Shown: positions 56,670 to 64,000 of the stretch, piece after piece
How positions within the stretch are numbered: the first letter of the stretch is position 1
How the letters are laid out: each line of letters starts with the position of its first letter
From: Alcanivorax sp. 24
Lineage (GTDB): Bacteria; Pseudomonadota; Gammaproteobacteria; Pseudomonadales; Alcanivoracaceae
Reading direction: 5' to 3'
Length of the DNA stretch: 64,000 bases
NCBI RefSeq assembly: GCF_004360225.1
Contig: NZ_SNUA01000008.1
Span: forward strand, 1 to 64,000
Program-made: the position numbers and the translations under genes
The notes under the pieces: generated by a model
What the model was told of the DNA's origin: nothing
The model's database searches: none
What the model saw: only the letters and a program-made list of their open reading frames with translations

Positions 56670-59654
56670 ATGCGCGGGCGAGGAATCGGTTGGCTGTCAT
56701 TGTGTGTGCTGTTGGGTGTGCTGGCGGGCTGCGGTGGTTCGGGCGGCTCGGGCTCTGGTGGCGATAGCCCGGGTGGCGGTGACCCTGGTGGAGAGTATCC
56801 CGGCGGTGAAGTGCCGGATCCGGAAGGCCAGGGCCGGGTGTTCACGGTTGCGCCGGGCGAGGACGCCACCCGGAGCATGGTGGATGCCATGATCCAGTTG
56901 AAGCCGAAGGACGTGCTGCAATTCGAATGTGGTTTCTTCGAGCTGGATCAGGGACTGCTGATCCAGGCCACGGAAGACGTCACCATCCAGGGCTGCGGCA
57001 AGGATAAAACCGTGCTGTCATTCCGCGACAGCGTCAACGTCACCGGCCTGGAAGCACTCAATGTGCATGGCATCACGGTGAAGGACCTGACCATTCTCGA
57101 TTCCCCCGGTGACGCCTTCAAACTCAAGGGCGTGAAATGGGGCACCCTGAGCGAGGTGCGGGCGATCTGGTCCGGCGGTGGCGAACCGATCACCGCCGCC
57201 AATTACAGTGGACGCCTGCAGGTGGCTTGTACCGCGCCGCCGCTCAACGAGGGCGATCCGGCGCCGGATTACGTGCCCAGTTCCAGCAGCGGCCGCTATG
57301 GCATCTATCCGGTGGAATCGGAATACATTCTGGTGGAGGACTCGGAATCCATTGGTGCTTCCGATGCCGGTATTTACGTGGGGCAGACCGATACCACCAT
57401 TATTCGCGACAGCCGTGCCGCCTACAACGTCATGGGGTTCGAGATTGAGAACGTGCGCGGTGGTGAATACGACAACAACATCGCCGAGTGCAACACCGGT
57501 GGTTTCCTCATCTACGATCTGGAGAACATCACCCGCTACGGCGACACTTCGGTGATGGTCAGCAACCTGGCCCGCAACAACAACACCTACAACTTCGCTC
57601 ACAGCGGACTGGTGTCCATGGTGCCGCGCGGGGTGGGGTTCATCACTCTCGGCTACGACAATATAGAGGTGTACGACAACGTCTTCGAGGACCACAGCAC
57701 CGCCGCCATCCTCTATATCAGCTATGAACTGATCGACGGTCCAGGGCAAACCGCCGACAAGAAACTGGATCCCTATACCGAAGGGCTGCACATCCACGAC
57801 AATGTTATCCGCAACTCCGGTTACAGCCTGCCGCCACCGGATCTGGAGGCGGCCGCGAACGGTGATGTCCAGACTCTGTTGCCGATGATGATCGGTCTGA
57901 AAAATCTGCCGACCATCAATGATCCTTCCGAACTGCTCGGCAGTCTGGGGAATCTGTTTAATCTTGGCCGTGGCGCGCACATCATTTGGGATGGTCTGCT
58001 CGATGACCTGGACACGGACTGTCCCTATCCGGTGGACGCCAACGGTGACCCGGTGCCCGCCGATGCAAACGGCAAACCGATCCACACCAACCAGCATCCC
58101 AATCCGTCCTGCCATTACAACGCCTACAAGTTCGACGATCAGGGGCAACGGAAACGGCCAAAATGGGGCTCGTGCATTCATGACAACCAATTCGATGAAG
58201 ACAGCGTGCCGTACCTGAATTTCCACGGTACCGATGGGCTCGAAGTGGTGATGGCTCTGGCCGGGCAGGATCTGTCTCTCCTTGATCCCGCTGAGCTGCT
58301 GGAGGTCATCCAGGGCCTGTTGAATCTGCCCAGCGATCGCAAGCTGGAGGATCACGACTGCCAGGCCCGCTTCGGCAAGCTGCTGGCGCCGCTGCCAAGG
58401 GTGATGATCCCGCCGTTCGAGCCCAGCGGCGAACACGATCCGGCGGTGTCCGAGGAATACGTGAAATTCCTTTGCGAGGCGGAAACCGCACAGGATGCCA
58501 TCAATCGTCCGGCTTTGGCGGTGGACTGTCCGCGTCTGGATCAGTACAACCTGTTCGCCGATCCTGAAAATCCGCGTAGCCTGCCCCATGAAGGGGGCGT
58601 GCCCTTTGTCCTTAACACCAAGCTGTTTTCCGACTACGCCACCAAGTATCGGGTGGCCTTTATTCCGCCCGGAGAGCAGGCGGTGTATCAGGACGGTCAG
58701 GGCGGAGCCAATCCCAACGGCGCCATTGAGTTCCCGTTGGGGACGGTACTGGCGAAGACCTTCGCCTTCACCGACGAGGAGCAGGGCACCGAAACACTGG
58801 TGGAGACCCGTCTGCTGATCAAGCGGGAAAACAGCAGCGGCAATGCCTACTGGGCCGGCTTGCCGTACATCTGGGATGAGGATGGCGTGGCCCGGCTGGC
58901 CATGGGCGGCGGCGCCCGGGCGGTAAGCTGGCATTACCGTGACGTGGACAGCGGCGCGGTGATCAGCGGCGACACCGAGCGCTACAACATCCCCAATGCC
59001 AACCAGTGCATCACCTGTCACGGCAATGACGATCAGGCCACCGGCAGCCCGCCCATCGGGCCCAAGCCGCGCAATCTGAATCTGGCCTACCGGCCGGAAA
59101 GTACCTTCATGGGGGAGCAGGGGCAAGGCGGCTTCCCGCGCGTGAATCAACTGCAGTACTGGGTGGCGCAAGGGCTGCTGGCCGGTGCGCCGCAATTGCA
59201 GATCGATAACCGTGGCGTGGCTACCAACGTGCCTCGGTTGCCGCATTGGAACGTGGCTGGCGACGGCGGCGAGGCGGCCCATTCTCCGGCGGATATCGAG
59301 CAGCGGCTGCGGGCCTATATGGAAGTCAATTGCCAGCACTGCCACAACGACAAGGGCGCCGCGTCGAACACCGGTTACTATTTGGATCATTTCCGCGATG
59401 TCGATGCCGGCTACGGCATTTGCAAGAAACCCACCGCCACCGGCGGCGGCTCCTGCGGCCGACAGCATGTCGTGGTGCCCGGCAACAGCGAGGCTTCCAT
59501 CGTCACCTGCCGGATGGAAGCGGAACACGATCCGCAACGGATGATGCCTCCGATCGCGCGCAGCGTGGCCGATGACGAAGCGGTGGCCTTGCTGCGGCAG
59601 TGGATTGATACCGTGGTGGATGACAGTTATACCAACGCGGGGGCCTGTCAGTAG
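56670..59654 (+). CDS. Lipoprotein: parallel beta-helix domain fused to SO2930-type diheme cytochrome c
   Basis: The 994-aa protein has a lipoprotein signal (CVLLGVLAGC, Cys21) and a Gly/Ser/Pro linker. Residues about 60-400 are a right-handed beta-helix with repeats (DVTIQGCGKDKTVLSF, NIEVYDNVFEDHSTAAIL), and a cytochrome part begins near 640. Two heme motifs are present: CITCH at 780-784 and CQHCH at 888-892; MMPP near the end may give a Met ligand. In Shewanella the SO2929 beta-helix and SO2930 cytochrome are separate neighbours; here they appear as one chain. An outer-surface redox role is inferred. Confidence 0.85.
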   Translation: MRGRGIGWLSLCVLLGVLAGCGGSGGSGSGGDSPGGGDPGGEYPGGEVPDPEGQGRVFTVAPGEDATRSMVDAMIQLKPKDVLQFECGFFELDQGLLIQATEDVTIQGCGKDKTVLSFRDSVNVTGLEALNVHGITVKDLTILDSPGDAFKLKGVKWGTLSEVRAIWSGGGEPITAANYSGRLQVACTAPPLNEGDPAPDYVPSSSSGRYGIYPVESEYILVEDSESIGASDAGIYVGQTDTTIIRDSRAAYNVMGFEIENVRGGEYDNNIAECNTGGFLIYDLENITRYGDTSVMVSNLARNNNTYNFAHSGLVSMVPRGVGFITLGYDNIEVYDNVFEDHSTAAILYISYELIDGPGQTADKKLDPYTEGLHIHDNVIRNSGYSLPPPDLEAAANGDVQTLLPMMIGLKNLPTINDPSELLGSLGNLFNLGRGAHIIWDGLLDDLDTDCPYPVDANGDPVPADANGKPIHTNQHPNPSCHYNAYKFDDQGQRKRPKWGSCIHDNQFDEDSVPYLNFHGTDGLEVVMALAGQDLSLLDPAELLEVIQGLLNLPSDRKLEDHDCQARFGKLLAPLPRVMIPPFEPSGEHDPAVSEEYVKFLCEAETAQDAINRPALAVDCPRLDQYNLFADPENPRSLPHEGGVPFVLNTKLFSDYATKYRVAFIPPGEQAVYQDGQGGANPNGAIEFPLGTVLAKTFAFTDEEQGTETLVETRLLIKRENSSGNAYWAGLPYIWDEDGVARLAMGGGARAVSWHYRDVDSGAVISGDTERYNIPNANQCITCHGNDDQATGSPPIGPKPRNLNLAYRPESTFMGEQGQGGFPRVNQLQYWVAQGLLAGAPQLQIDNRGVATNVPRLPHWNVAGDGGEAAHSPADIEQRLRAYMEVNCQHCHNDKGAASNTGYYLDHFRDVDAGYGICKKPTATGGGSCGRQHVVVPGNSEASIVTCRMEAEHDPQRMMPPIARSVADDEAVALLRQWIDTVVDDSYTNAGACQ

Positions 59655-59676
59655 AGCATCCCTGTTCGCCAGGGAA

Positions 59677-59746
59677 GGAGAACCGGCGGGCAGCGTTCCA
59701 GGGCACCGGAGAAGCACGGTCCTGGAACGCTGCCCGCCGGCTCTCC
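59677..59746. terminator. Long hairpin after the cytochrome lipoprotein
   Basis: The 26-bp arms (59677-59702 and 59721-59746) are complementary at 25 positions and are separated by 18 bases. The core reads CCGGCGGGCAGCGTTCCAGG. No T tract follows, so it may stop transcription with Rho or protect the mRNA 3' end rather than act as a simple intrinsic terminator. Confidence 0.6.
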
Positions 59747-59805
59747 ACGAGTTCTGAAAGCGCCGCTTTCCAATCGAACTAGAGACATAAATTCGAAGGC
59801 AGCTA

Positions 59806-59900
59806 CAACGCCGCTGTGGGAAGCTTGCTTGCAAGCGAATCTTGGGGTCCGGAAGCCCATTCGCTTGCAAGCAAGCTTCCCACGGTCGCTTCGTAGCCCC
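59806..59900. repeat. Pair of opposed REP-like elements
   Basis: GTGGGAAGCTTGCTTGCAAG (59817-59836) and its inverted partner TTCGCTTGCAAGCAAGCTTC (59860-59879) flank about 23 bp, forming one large cruciform-capable structure. The rest of 59655-60169 has no gene I can support. Confidence 0.8.
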
Positions 59901-60169
59901 TTCTGTGCCAGCGGTCGACGGTATTGGAGCCCAGGCCCTGCTTGAACCGGGAGTCTTGGGACGTATTCACGGCGTTCCCGGAAGGCCTTCGTACAGACCC
60001 GTGCCCTCGATGCAGACACTCGCATCTGGAGTTTATGGGGTGTCAGCGATCCCCTCATACAGAAGTCCTCTCCATACAGAAAAGGACTGCGATCAGGTTC
60101 ACCGGTTACCGTTCCGTCATATTGAATCTCTATCCTTCCTTCTTCCTGGGTTTTGAGTAAGGGGAAAGA

Positions 60170-61822
60170 ATGAAATGGCTCGACGACATGACGGTGAAGC
60201 GCAGTTGGGACTGGGTGCTGCTTGGCTTCAGCGTGATGATTCTGGTGCTTGGCGGGGTGAGTCTGTACGCCTCCCATTTCAGCCGCCAGGCGTTCGGCAC
60301 CCTGGAGCAGATTCATGTCCGTCAGACCAGTGCCCTGAACCGGACCTACATCGATTTGCTGCAGGCCCAGGTGGCCATGGATCGGGCGGCGGAGTTGATC
60401 CGCGTGCCGTCCTTCGATGAGCCGGAGCCGGTGATCGACGAGGCCGAGTCCTTGATGAAGGACGCTCGGCAGGCGTTCCAGCGCTTTTTGGAAATCCCCC
60501 CGCAACCGCAACAGCAGGAGGCCATCGATGCGTTGTCCGAGCAGTTATACGCCTTGCTCAATGTTGGCCTGAGTTTGCAATTGACGGTGCTCAAGGAGGG
60601 GGACTTCGCCAGTTACCGCTCCGGCCGTGGCCGGGTCAGCGACATGAACTACGCCTTCGCCACCGGCGCGGACGCTTTTCTGGAGGCTTCGGAGGAAAGC
60701 GCCCGGCGTCTCACTGAAGGTTTCGAGGGACTGGTGCGGCAGGGCGTGGCGGTGTTGGCGGTGACCGTGGCGGCGGCGCTGCTGCTGGTTTTGCTGGTGC
60801 GCTGGGGGGTAACGGTGAACGTGATCCGGCCGCTGCAGCGTTTGCTGACCCATTTCGAGCGCATTGCCGAAGGGGATCTGTCCGCCCGTCTGGAGCGCCG
60901 CGGCGGCAATGAAATCGGCCAGTTGTACGCTGGCCTGGGCGCGTTGCAATCGGGGCTGGCCAACATCGTCGGGCGGGTGCGCAAAAGCTGCGAGACGCTG
61001 CATCGGGGCAGCGCCGGTATTGCCAACGGCACCGGCAATCTGTCCTCCCGCTTCGAGCAACTGGCCACTTCATTGGAAGAGACCGCCTCCAGCATGGAGC
61101 AGCTTACCGCCACGGTGCGGCGCAATGAGGACCACGCCCGCCAGGGGCATGGCTTGGTCCGCGATGCTCACCGGGTGGCGTCCGAGGGTAGTGAGGTAAT
61201 GGGCGCGGCGGTGGATCGCATGGAGCGCTTGCGGGCCGCCGCCGGGCAGATCGCCGAAACCACCAGCGCGATCCAGGGCATTGCCTTGCAGACCAGTATT
61301 CTGGCGCTCAACGCCTCGGTGGAGGCGGCCCGGGCCGGGGAAGAGGGCAGTGGTTTCGCGGTGGTGGCAAAGGAGGTGCGGGATCTGGCGCGGCGCAGCG
61401 CCACTCTGGCCAAGGATATCGAAACCCGTATGGAGCAAGCCCTGGTGGAAGTGGACGACGGCGTGGCTTTGGTGGGCAAAGCCGGCGGCACCATGGAGCA
61501 TATTGTCGAGGCGGTGACCCGGGTCACCACCATCATGGATGACGTGGCCGTGGCCTCCACCGAGCAGGCCCGGGGGATCGAGCAGATCGGCGAAGCGGTG
61601 GCGAGGATGGATCAGGTCACCCAGCAGAACGTCTCGGTGGTGGCCCGCGCCGCCGACCACGCGGACCATTTGCGCCGCCAGGCGGATGAGCTGATGGCGG
61701 CGGTGGCGTCCTTCACCCTGACATCCGATGGCCCGGCGTCACCCCCGGGCGAGCTGGAGCAGCCGCGCCTCGGTGTCCGCCCAGCCCAGGCAGGCATCGG
61801 TGACGGAAACGCCGTAGCGTAG
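60170..61822 (+). CDS. Methyl-accepting chemotaxis protein
   Basis: The 550-aa inner-membrane chemoreceptor has TM1 at about 16-36 (VLLGFSVMILVLGGVSLYAS), a periplasmic four-helix-bundle ligand domain to about 190, TM2 (AVLAVTVAAALLLVLLVRWG), a HAMP domain (VIRPLQRLLTHFERIAEGDL), and the conserved hairpin tip QTSILALNASVEAARAGEEG that binds CheA/CheW. Methylation helices flank it. Ligand unknown. The 3' end overlaps the convergent DAHP synthase by 84 bp. No che genes are nearby. Confidence 0.93.
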   Translation: MKWLDDMTVKRSWDWVLLGFSVMILVLGGVSLYASHFSRQAFGTLEQIHVRQTSALNRTYIDLLQAQVAMDRAAELIRVPSFDEPEPVIDEAESLMKDARQAFQRFLEIPPQPQQQEAIDALSEQLYALLNVGLSLQLTVLKEGDFASYRSGRGRVSDMNYAFATGADAFLEASEESARRLTEGFEGLVRQGVAVLAVTVAAALLLVLLVRWGVTVNVIRPLQRLLTHFERIAEGDLSARLERRGGNEIGQLYAGLGALQSGLANIVGRVRKSCETLHRGSAGIANGTGNLSSRFEQLATSLEETASSMEQLTATVRRNEDHARQGHGLVRDAHRVASEGSEVMGAAVDRMERLRAAAGQIAETTSAIQGIALQTSILALNASVEAARAGEEGSGFAVVAKEVRDLARRSATLAKDIETRMEQALVEVDDGVALVGKAGGTMEHIVEAVTRVTTIMDDVAVASTEQARGIEQIGEAVARMDQVTQQNVSVVARAADHADHLRRQADELMAAVASFTLTSDGPASPPGELEQPRLGVRPAQAGIGDGNAVA

Positions 61823-62794
61823 CGATTCGGAAAGGGGCTGGTTGCCGCCGTTGAGGTGGCTCTCCAGCATTACCCCGACCACCGTGCTGTCACCCTGGCG
61901 TCGCTGGCGCAGCACCTCTTCCAGCACCAGCGGCTGGCGGGCCGGATCCTTGCCGCTGTTGGCGTGGCTGCAATCGACCACCAGGCGCGGATTGAGGCCG
62001 GCGCTTTCAAGGGCGTCACGGGCGGCCAGCACCTGTTCTTCCTGGTAGTTGGGGCCCTGATGGCCGCCGCGCAGCACCAGGTGGGTGTCGGCGTTGCCCG
62101 GTGTTTGCACCAGGGCCGGATGGCCATGGAGGTCCAGCCCCAGGTGGGTGTGGCCGTGGGCGGCGGCGCCGATGGCGTCGCGGGCCACGGTGACGCTGCC
62201 GTCGGTGCCGTTCTTGAAGCCCACCGGCAGCGGCAGGCCGCTGACCATCTCCCGGTGGATCTGTGATTCGGTGGTGCGTGCGCCGATCGCCGCCCAGGCC
62301 AGCAGATCGCTCAGGTAAGAGGCGGCCAGCGGATTCAACAGTTCCGTCGCCAACGGCAGACCGAGCCCGGCCAGGTCACGCAGCAACTCTCGCGACAGTC
62401 GCAGCCCGGCGGCCAGATCGTGGCGGCCATCCAGGTGCGGATCGTAGAGCAGCCCTTTCCACCCCACCGTGGTGCGTGGTTTCTCCACGTAAGCGCGCAT
62501 GACCAGCAGCAACGAATCGCCCACCTGCTCGGCGAGGCCGGCCAGCCGCTGGCCGTATTCAAGGGCGGATTCGGGATCGTGCAAAGAGCAGGGGCCGGTG
62601 ATCACCAGCAGGCGATCGTCCTCGCCGTTGAGAATGGCGCGGATGGCCTGACGTTGCTGGCGGATGCGGGCTTGTAATGCCGCGTCCAGAGGCAGCGCTT
62701 CCCGCAGGGCGACAGGGCTGGGTAGACGTTGGTGGCGGGTTTCCTGGTCCTGGGCTTCGCCGGTTTCGGCCAGGGTGGCGACGGAGGCGTTCAT
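61739..62794 (-). CDS. 3-deoxy-7-phosphoheptulonate (DAHP) synthase, class I
   Basis: The 351-aa enzyme joins phosphoenolpyruvate and erythrose-4-phosphate, the first step of aromatic amino acid synthesis. VITGPCSLHDPESALEYGQ, RAYVEKPRTTVGWKGL, GFKNGTDG and VDCSHANSGKDP are the class I (AroF/AroG/AroH) signatures. Which amino acid inhibits it cannot be told. ATG 62794 follows AAGGAAAGG, better than an upstream TTG at 62812. A short aromatic-rich leader ORF lies directly upstream. Confidence 0.94.
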   Translation of the reverse strand: MNASVATLAETGEAQDQETRHQRLPSPVALREALPLDAALQARIRQQRQAIRAILNGEDDRLLVITGPCSLHDPESALEYGQRLAGLAEQVGDSLLLVMRAYVEKPRTTVGWKGLLYDPHLDGRHDLAAGLRLSRELLRDLAGLGLPLATELLNPLAASYLSDLLAWAAIGARTTESQIHREMVSGLPLPVGFKNGTDGSVTVARDAIGAAAHGHTHLGLDLHGHPALVQTPGNADTHLVLRGGHQGPNYQEEQVLAARDALESAGLNPRLVVDCSHANSGKDPARQPLVLEEVLRQRRQGDSTVVGVMLESHLNGGNQPLSESLRYGVSVTDACLGWADTEARLLQLARG

Positions 62795-62823
62795 AATCCT
62801 TTCCTTGAGCAATCAGGCGCCGA

Positions 62824-62940
62824 TCATCGGCGCAAGGGTGTCGATGGTGGTGTCGAGTCGTGGCGGCGGCCGGCGGTCAGGCCGGCGCCGCTAAATCGCC
62901 AGTAGCAAAACAACGCGAAGTCACGGTAATAGCGGGTCAT
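62824..62940 (-). CDS. Aromatic-rich leader peptide of DAHP synthase gene
   Basis: A 38-codon ORF starts at ATG 62940 with the sequence MTRYYRDFALFCYWRF; seven of its first 16 residues are Tyr, Phe or Trp. It has a GGAG-type ribosome site (CGGAGAAAC) before it. It ends at a TGA within a strong hairpin (GCGCCGAT / ATCGGCGC) that stands just upstream of the synthase ribosome site. This is the layout of a leader peptide sensing charged aromatic tRNA. It lacks a T tract, so control may be at translation. Confidence 0.65.
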   Translation of the reverse strand: MTRYYRDFALFCYWRFSGAGLTAGRRHDSTPPSTPLRR

Positions 62941-62993
62941 GATGTTTCTCCGTCCTGATCTCAATAAAAGTTCATGAAAATGTCGCGCCCAAA

Positions 62994-63029
62994 ATGAAAA
63001 ACCCCCGGTTGGGAAGCCAACCGGGGGTT
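62994..63029 (-). terminator. Terminator after the norB/small-ORF transcript
   Basis: On the minus strand AACCCCCGGTTGG, loop CTTC, CCAACCGGGGGTT is a 13-bp perfect stem (63000-63029) followed by TTTCATTTT. It ends transcription from norB and the 35-aa ORF before the leader peptide begins. Confidence 0.92.
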
Positions 63030-63076
63030 CAGGGGTTCGGCAGGCGTCCCGGATCCGGGCGCCTGGGCGGGAGGGC

Positions 63077-63184
63077 TCAGGCGCTCGAGCGGCTAAACCA
63101 ATACCCGTAAAAATAACCGGCGCACGCCATCACCACCGGGCTACCGGCGGTGTACAAAGCGTTGTCAGGACGTGCGATGGTCAT
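63077..63184 (-). CDS. Predicted 35-aa membrane-associated protein
   Basis: A short ORF, MTIARPDNALYTAGSPVVMA then CAGYFYGYWF, has a hydrophobic middle and starts with a good ribosome site (GGAG six bases from ATG). It lies between the nitric oxide reductase gene and the shared terminator, so it is probably translated. No family is recognised. Confidence 0.5.
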   Translation of the reverse strand: MTIARPDNALYTAGSPVVMACAGYFYGYWFSRSSA

Positions 63185-63285
63185 GGGAATCTCCAAAACA
63201 ATGGACGAAGAGTACCCCAGCCACGGTGGGGCCGCAATCCCCGGGGAGATTTCCCCGGGGGGCCGGCTTCCACTCAGGCGTGGAT

Positions 63286-64000
63286 TCAGGCATTGGACTC
63301 CGCCGGCTCCAGAGCGGGAGCGCGGGCGCCGAACAGCACCCCGGAGACCACCTGCCAGGCCACCGCCAGGGCGCCGATGATGAACACCACATCGCCGAAG
63401 GTGCGCACCCAGCGCAGTGTTTGCAGCAGGTCTTGTTGCATGAACGCTTCGCTGCGGGCATACCACATGCCTTCGCTGACGCTGGCGTGGAACTGGATCA
63501 GCCCCACCGGCAGCAGGCTGGTGGCGATCATCAGCACCAGGCCGATATTGAGCAGCCAGAAGCCATTGCGCATCAGACGGTCACTGAATTGCAGCCGCGG
63601 CCGGATGTAGCGCAGCACCAGCAGCGTGAAGCCCAGGGCCAGGAAGCCGTAGACGCCGAACAGGGCGGCATGGGCATGCACCGGTGTGGTGTTCAGACCC
63701 TGGATGTAATACAGGGAGATCGGCGGGTTGATCATGAAGCCGAACACCCCGGCGCCGAGCATGTTCCAGAACGCCACCGCCACGAAACAGGCCACCGGCC
63801 ATTTCATCTGCCCCATCCACGGAGCCCGTTCACGCAGTTTGCTGTGTTCCCAGGCCTCGTAGCCGAGCACCACCAGCGGCACCACTTCCAGAGCACTGAA
63901 TGTCGCCCCCACCGCCATCACCGGTGTGGTGGTCCCGGCGAAGTACAGGTGATGGAAGGTGCCGGGCACGCCGCCGAGCAGGAACAGGGAGGCGGAGGCC
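63286..64000 (-). CDS. norB: Quinol-type nitric oxide reductase NorB, C-terminal part (partial)
   Basis: The visible 238 codons have the NorZ/qNor motif VPGTFHHLYFAGTTTPVMAV with the His pair that binds CuB/FeB-like metal, then many transmembrane helices (for example ALFGVYGFLALGFTLLVLRY). The frame is open at the window end, so the N-terminal half is outside. It reduces NO to N2O using quinol at the inner membrane. With hmp at 14.8 kb it gives two NO removal routes. An NsrR site may exist upstream but cannot be seen. Confidence 0.9.
   Translation of the reverse strand, partial: ASASLFLLGGVPGTFHHLYFAGTTTPVMAVGATFSALEVVPLVVLGYEAWEHSKLRERAPWMGQMKWPVACFVAVAFWNMLGAGVFGFMINPPISLYYIQGLNTTPVHAHAALFGVYGFLALGFTLLVLRYIRPRLQFSDRLMRNGFWLLNIGLVLMIATSLLPVGLIQFHASVSEGMWYARSEAFMQQDLLQTLRWVRTFGDVVFIIGALAVAWQVVSGVLFGARAPALEPAESNA

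Noticed and set aside
57018-59870. 950-codon minus-strand frame opposite the cytochrome lipoprotein
   Set aside because: Caused by high GC and rare stops in the antisense; the plus strand has a signal peptide and two CxxCH motifs.
59648-60511. 287-codon minus-strand frame across the cytochrome-chemoreceptor gap
   Set aside because: It crosses a long hairpin, a REP-like pair and the chemoreceptor start on the opposite strand; no protein features.

Overview
The window looks like a chromosome segment of a GC-rich marine gammaproteobacterium of the Alcanivorax/Alloalcanivorax type (an inference; no species call is possible from sequence alone). The block pncC-recA-recX, a TauE-type exporter, alaS-lysC-csrA-tRNA-Ser(GCU) is a typical Pseudomonas/Oceanospirillales core arrangement. 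Fatty-acid and amine metabolism genes, a FagA-FumC iron-responsive pair and a TonB copper receptor fit the same lineage. All DNA is bacterial; no phage structural genes or CRISPR array were seen.

Layout. 1-1.9 kb is an insertion-sequence graveyard: an IS66 end has landed in an IS481 transposase, which abuts a truncated IS3 element carrying ten tandem TGCCG units. 1.9-14.6 kb holds accessory metabolism and regulators: an HTH/alpha-beta-hydrolase fusion, a large lipoprotein, a beta-hydroxyacid dehydrogenase with a divergent LysR regulator, a flavin amine oxidase with a divergent TetR regulator, an acyl-CoA synthetase, a TetR regulator facing a crotonase across a perfect palindrome, and a zapE gene broken by one in-frame stop. 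14.7-18.9 kb is housekeeping: hmp (with an NsrR-like site), argC, and fagA-fumC behind a Fur box.

18.9-39.9 kb is a defence island. A complete Wadjet system (jetABCD, minus strand) sits below a WYL regulator. Divergently, a plus-strand run encodes an SNF2-type helicase, a type III-like Mod methyltransferase, a small unknown protein and a Res-type helicase/nuclease, followed by a TcmP / Gp37-Gp68 three-cysteine pair. The catalytic and target-recognition core of the Mod gene is AT-rich inside GC-rich flanks, so the gene is a mosaic. I regard the SNF2-Mod-X-Res unit as the best candidate for a poorly described defence system.

40-64 kb returns to chromosomal genes: an OprC-like copper receptor, an 8-oxoguanine deaminase, a 268-bp MITE-like element that truncates a DUF5062 gene, the recA-alaS-lysC-csrA core, then a second WYL regulator in an operon with a SUKH protein. 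The two WYL genes share a nearly identical 42-bp upstream sequence although they lie about 28 kb apart. After that come an unrecognised 408-aa gene, a beta-helix/diheme-cytochrome fusion lipoprotein, a chemoreceptor, a DAHP synthase preceded by an aromatic-rich leader peptide, and the 3' part of a quinol-type nitric oxide reductase running off the window end. Short REP-like palindromes with a GCTTGCTTGCAAGC-type core are scattered between genes.
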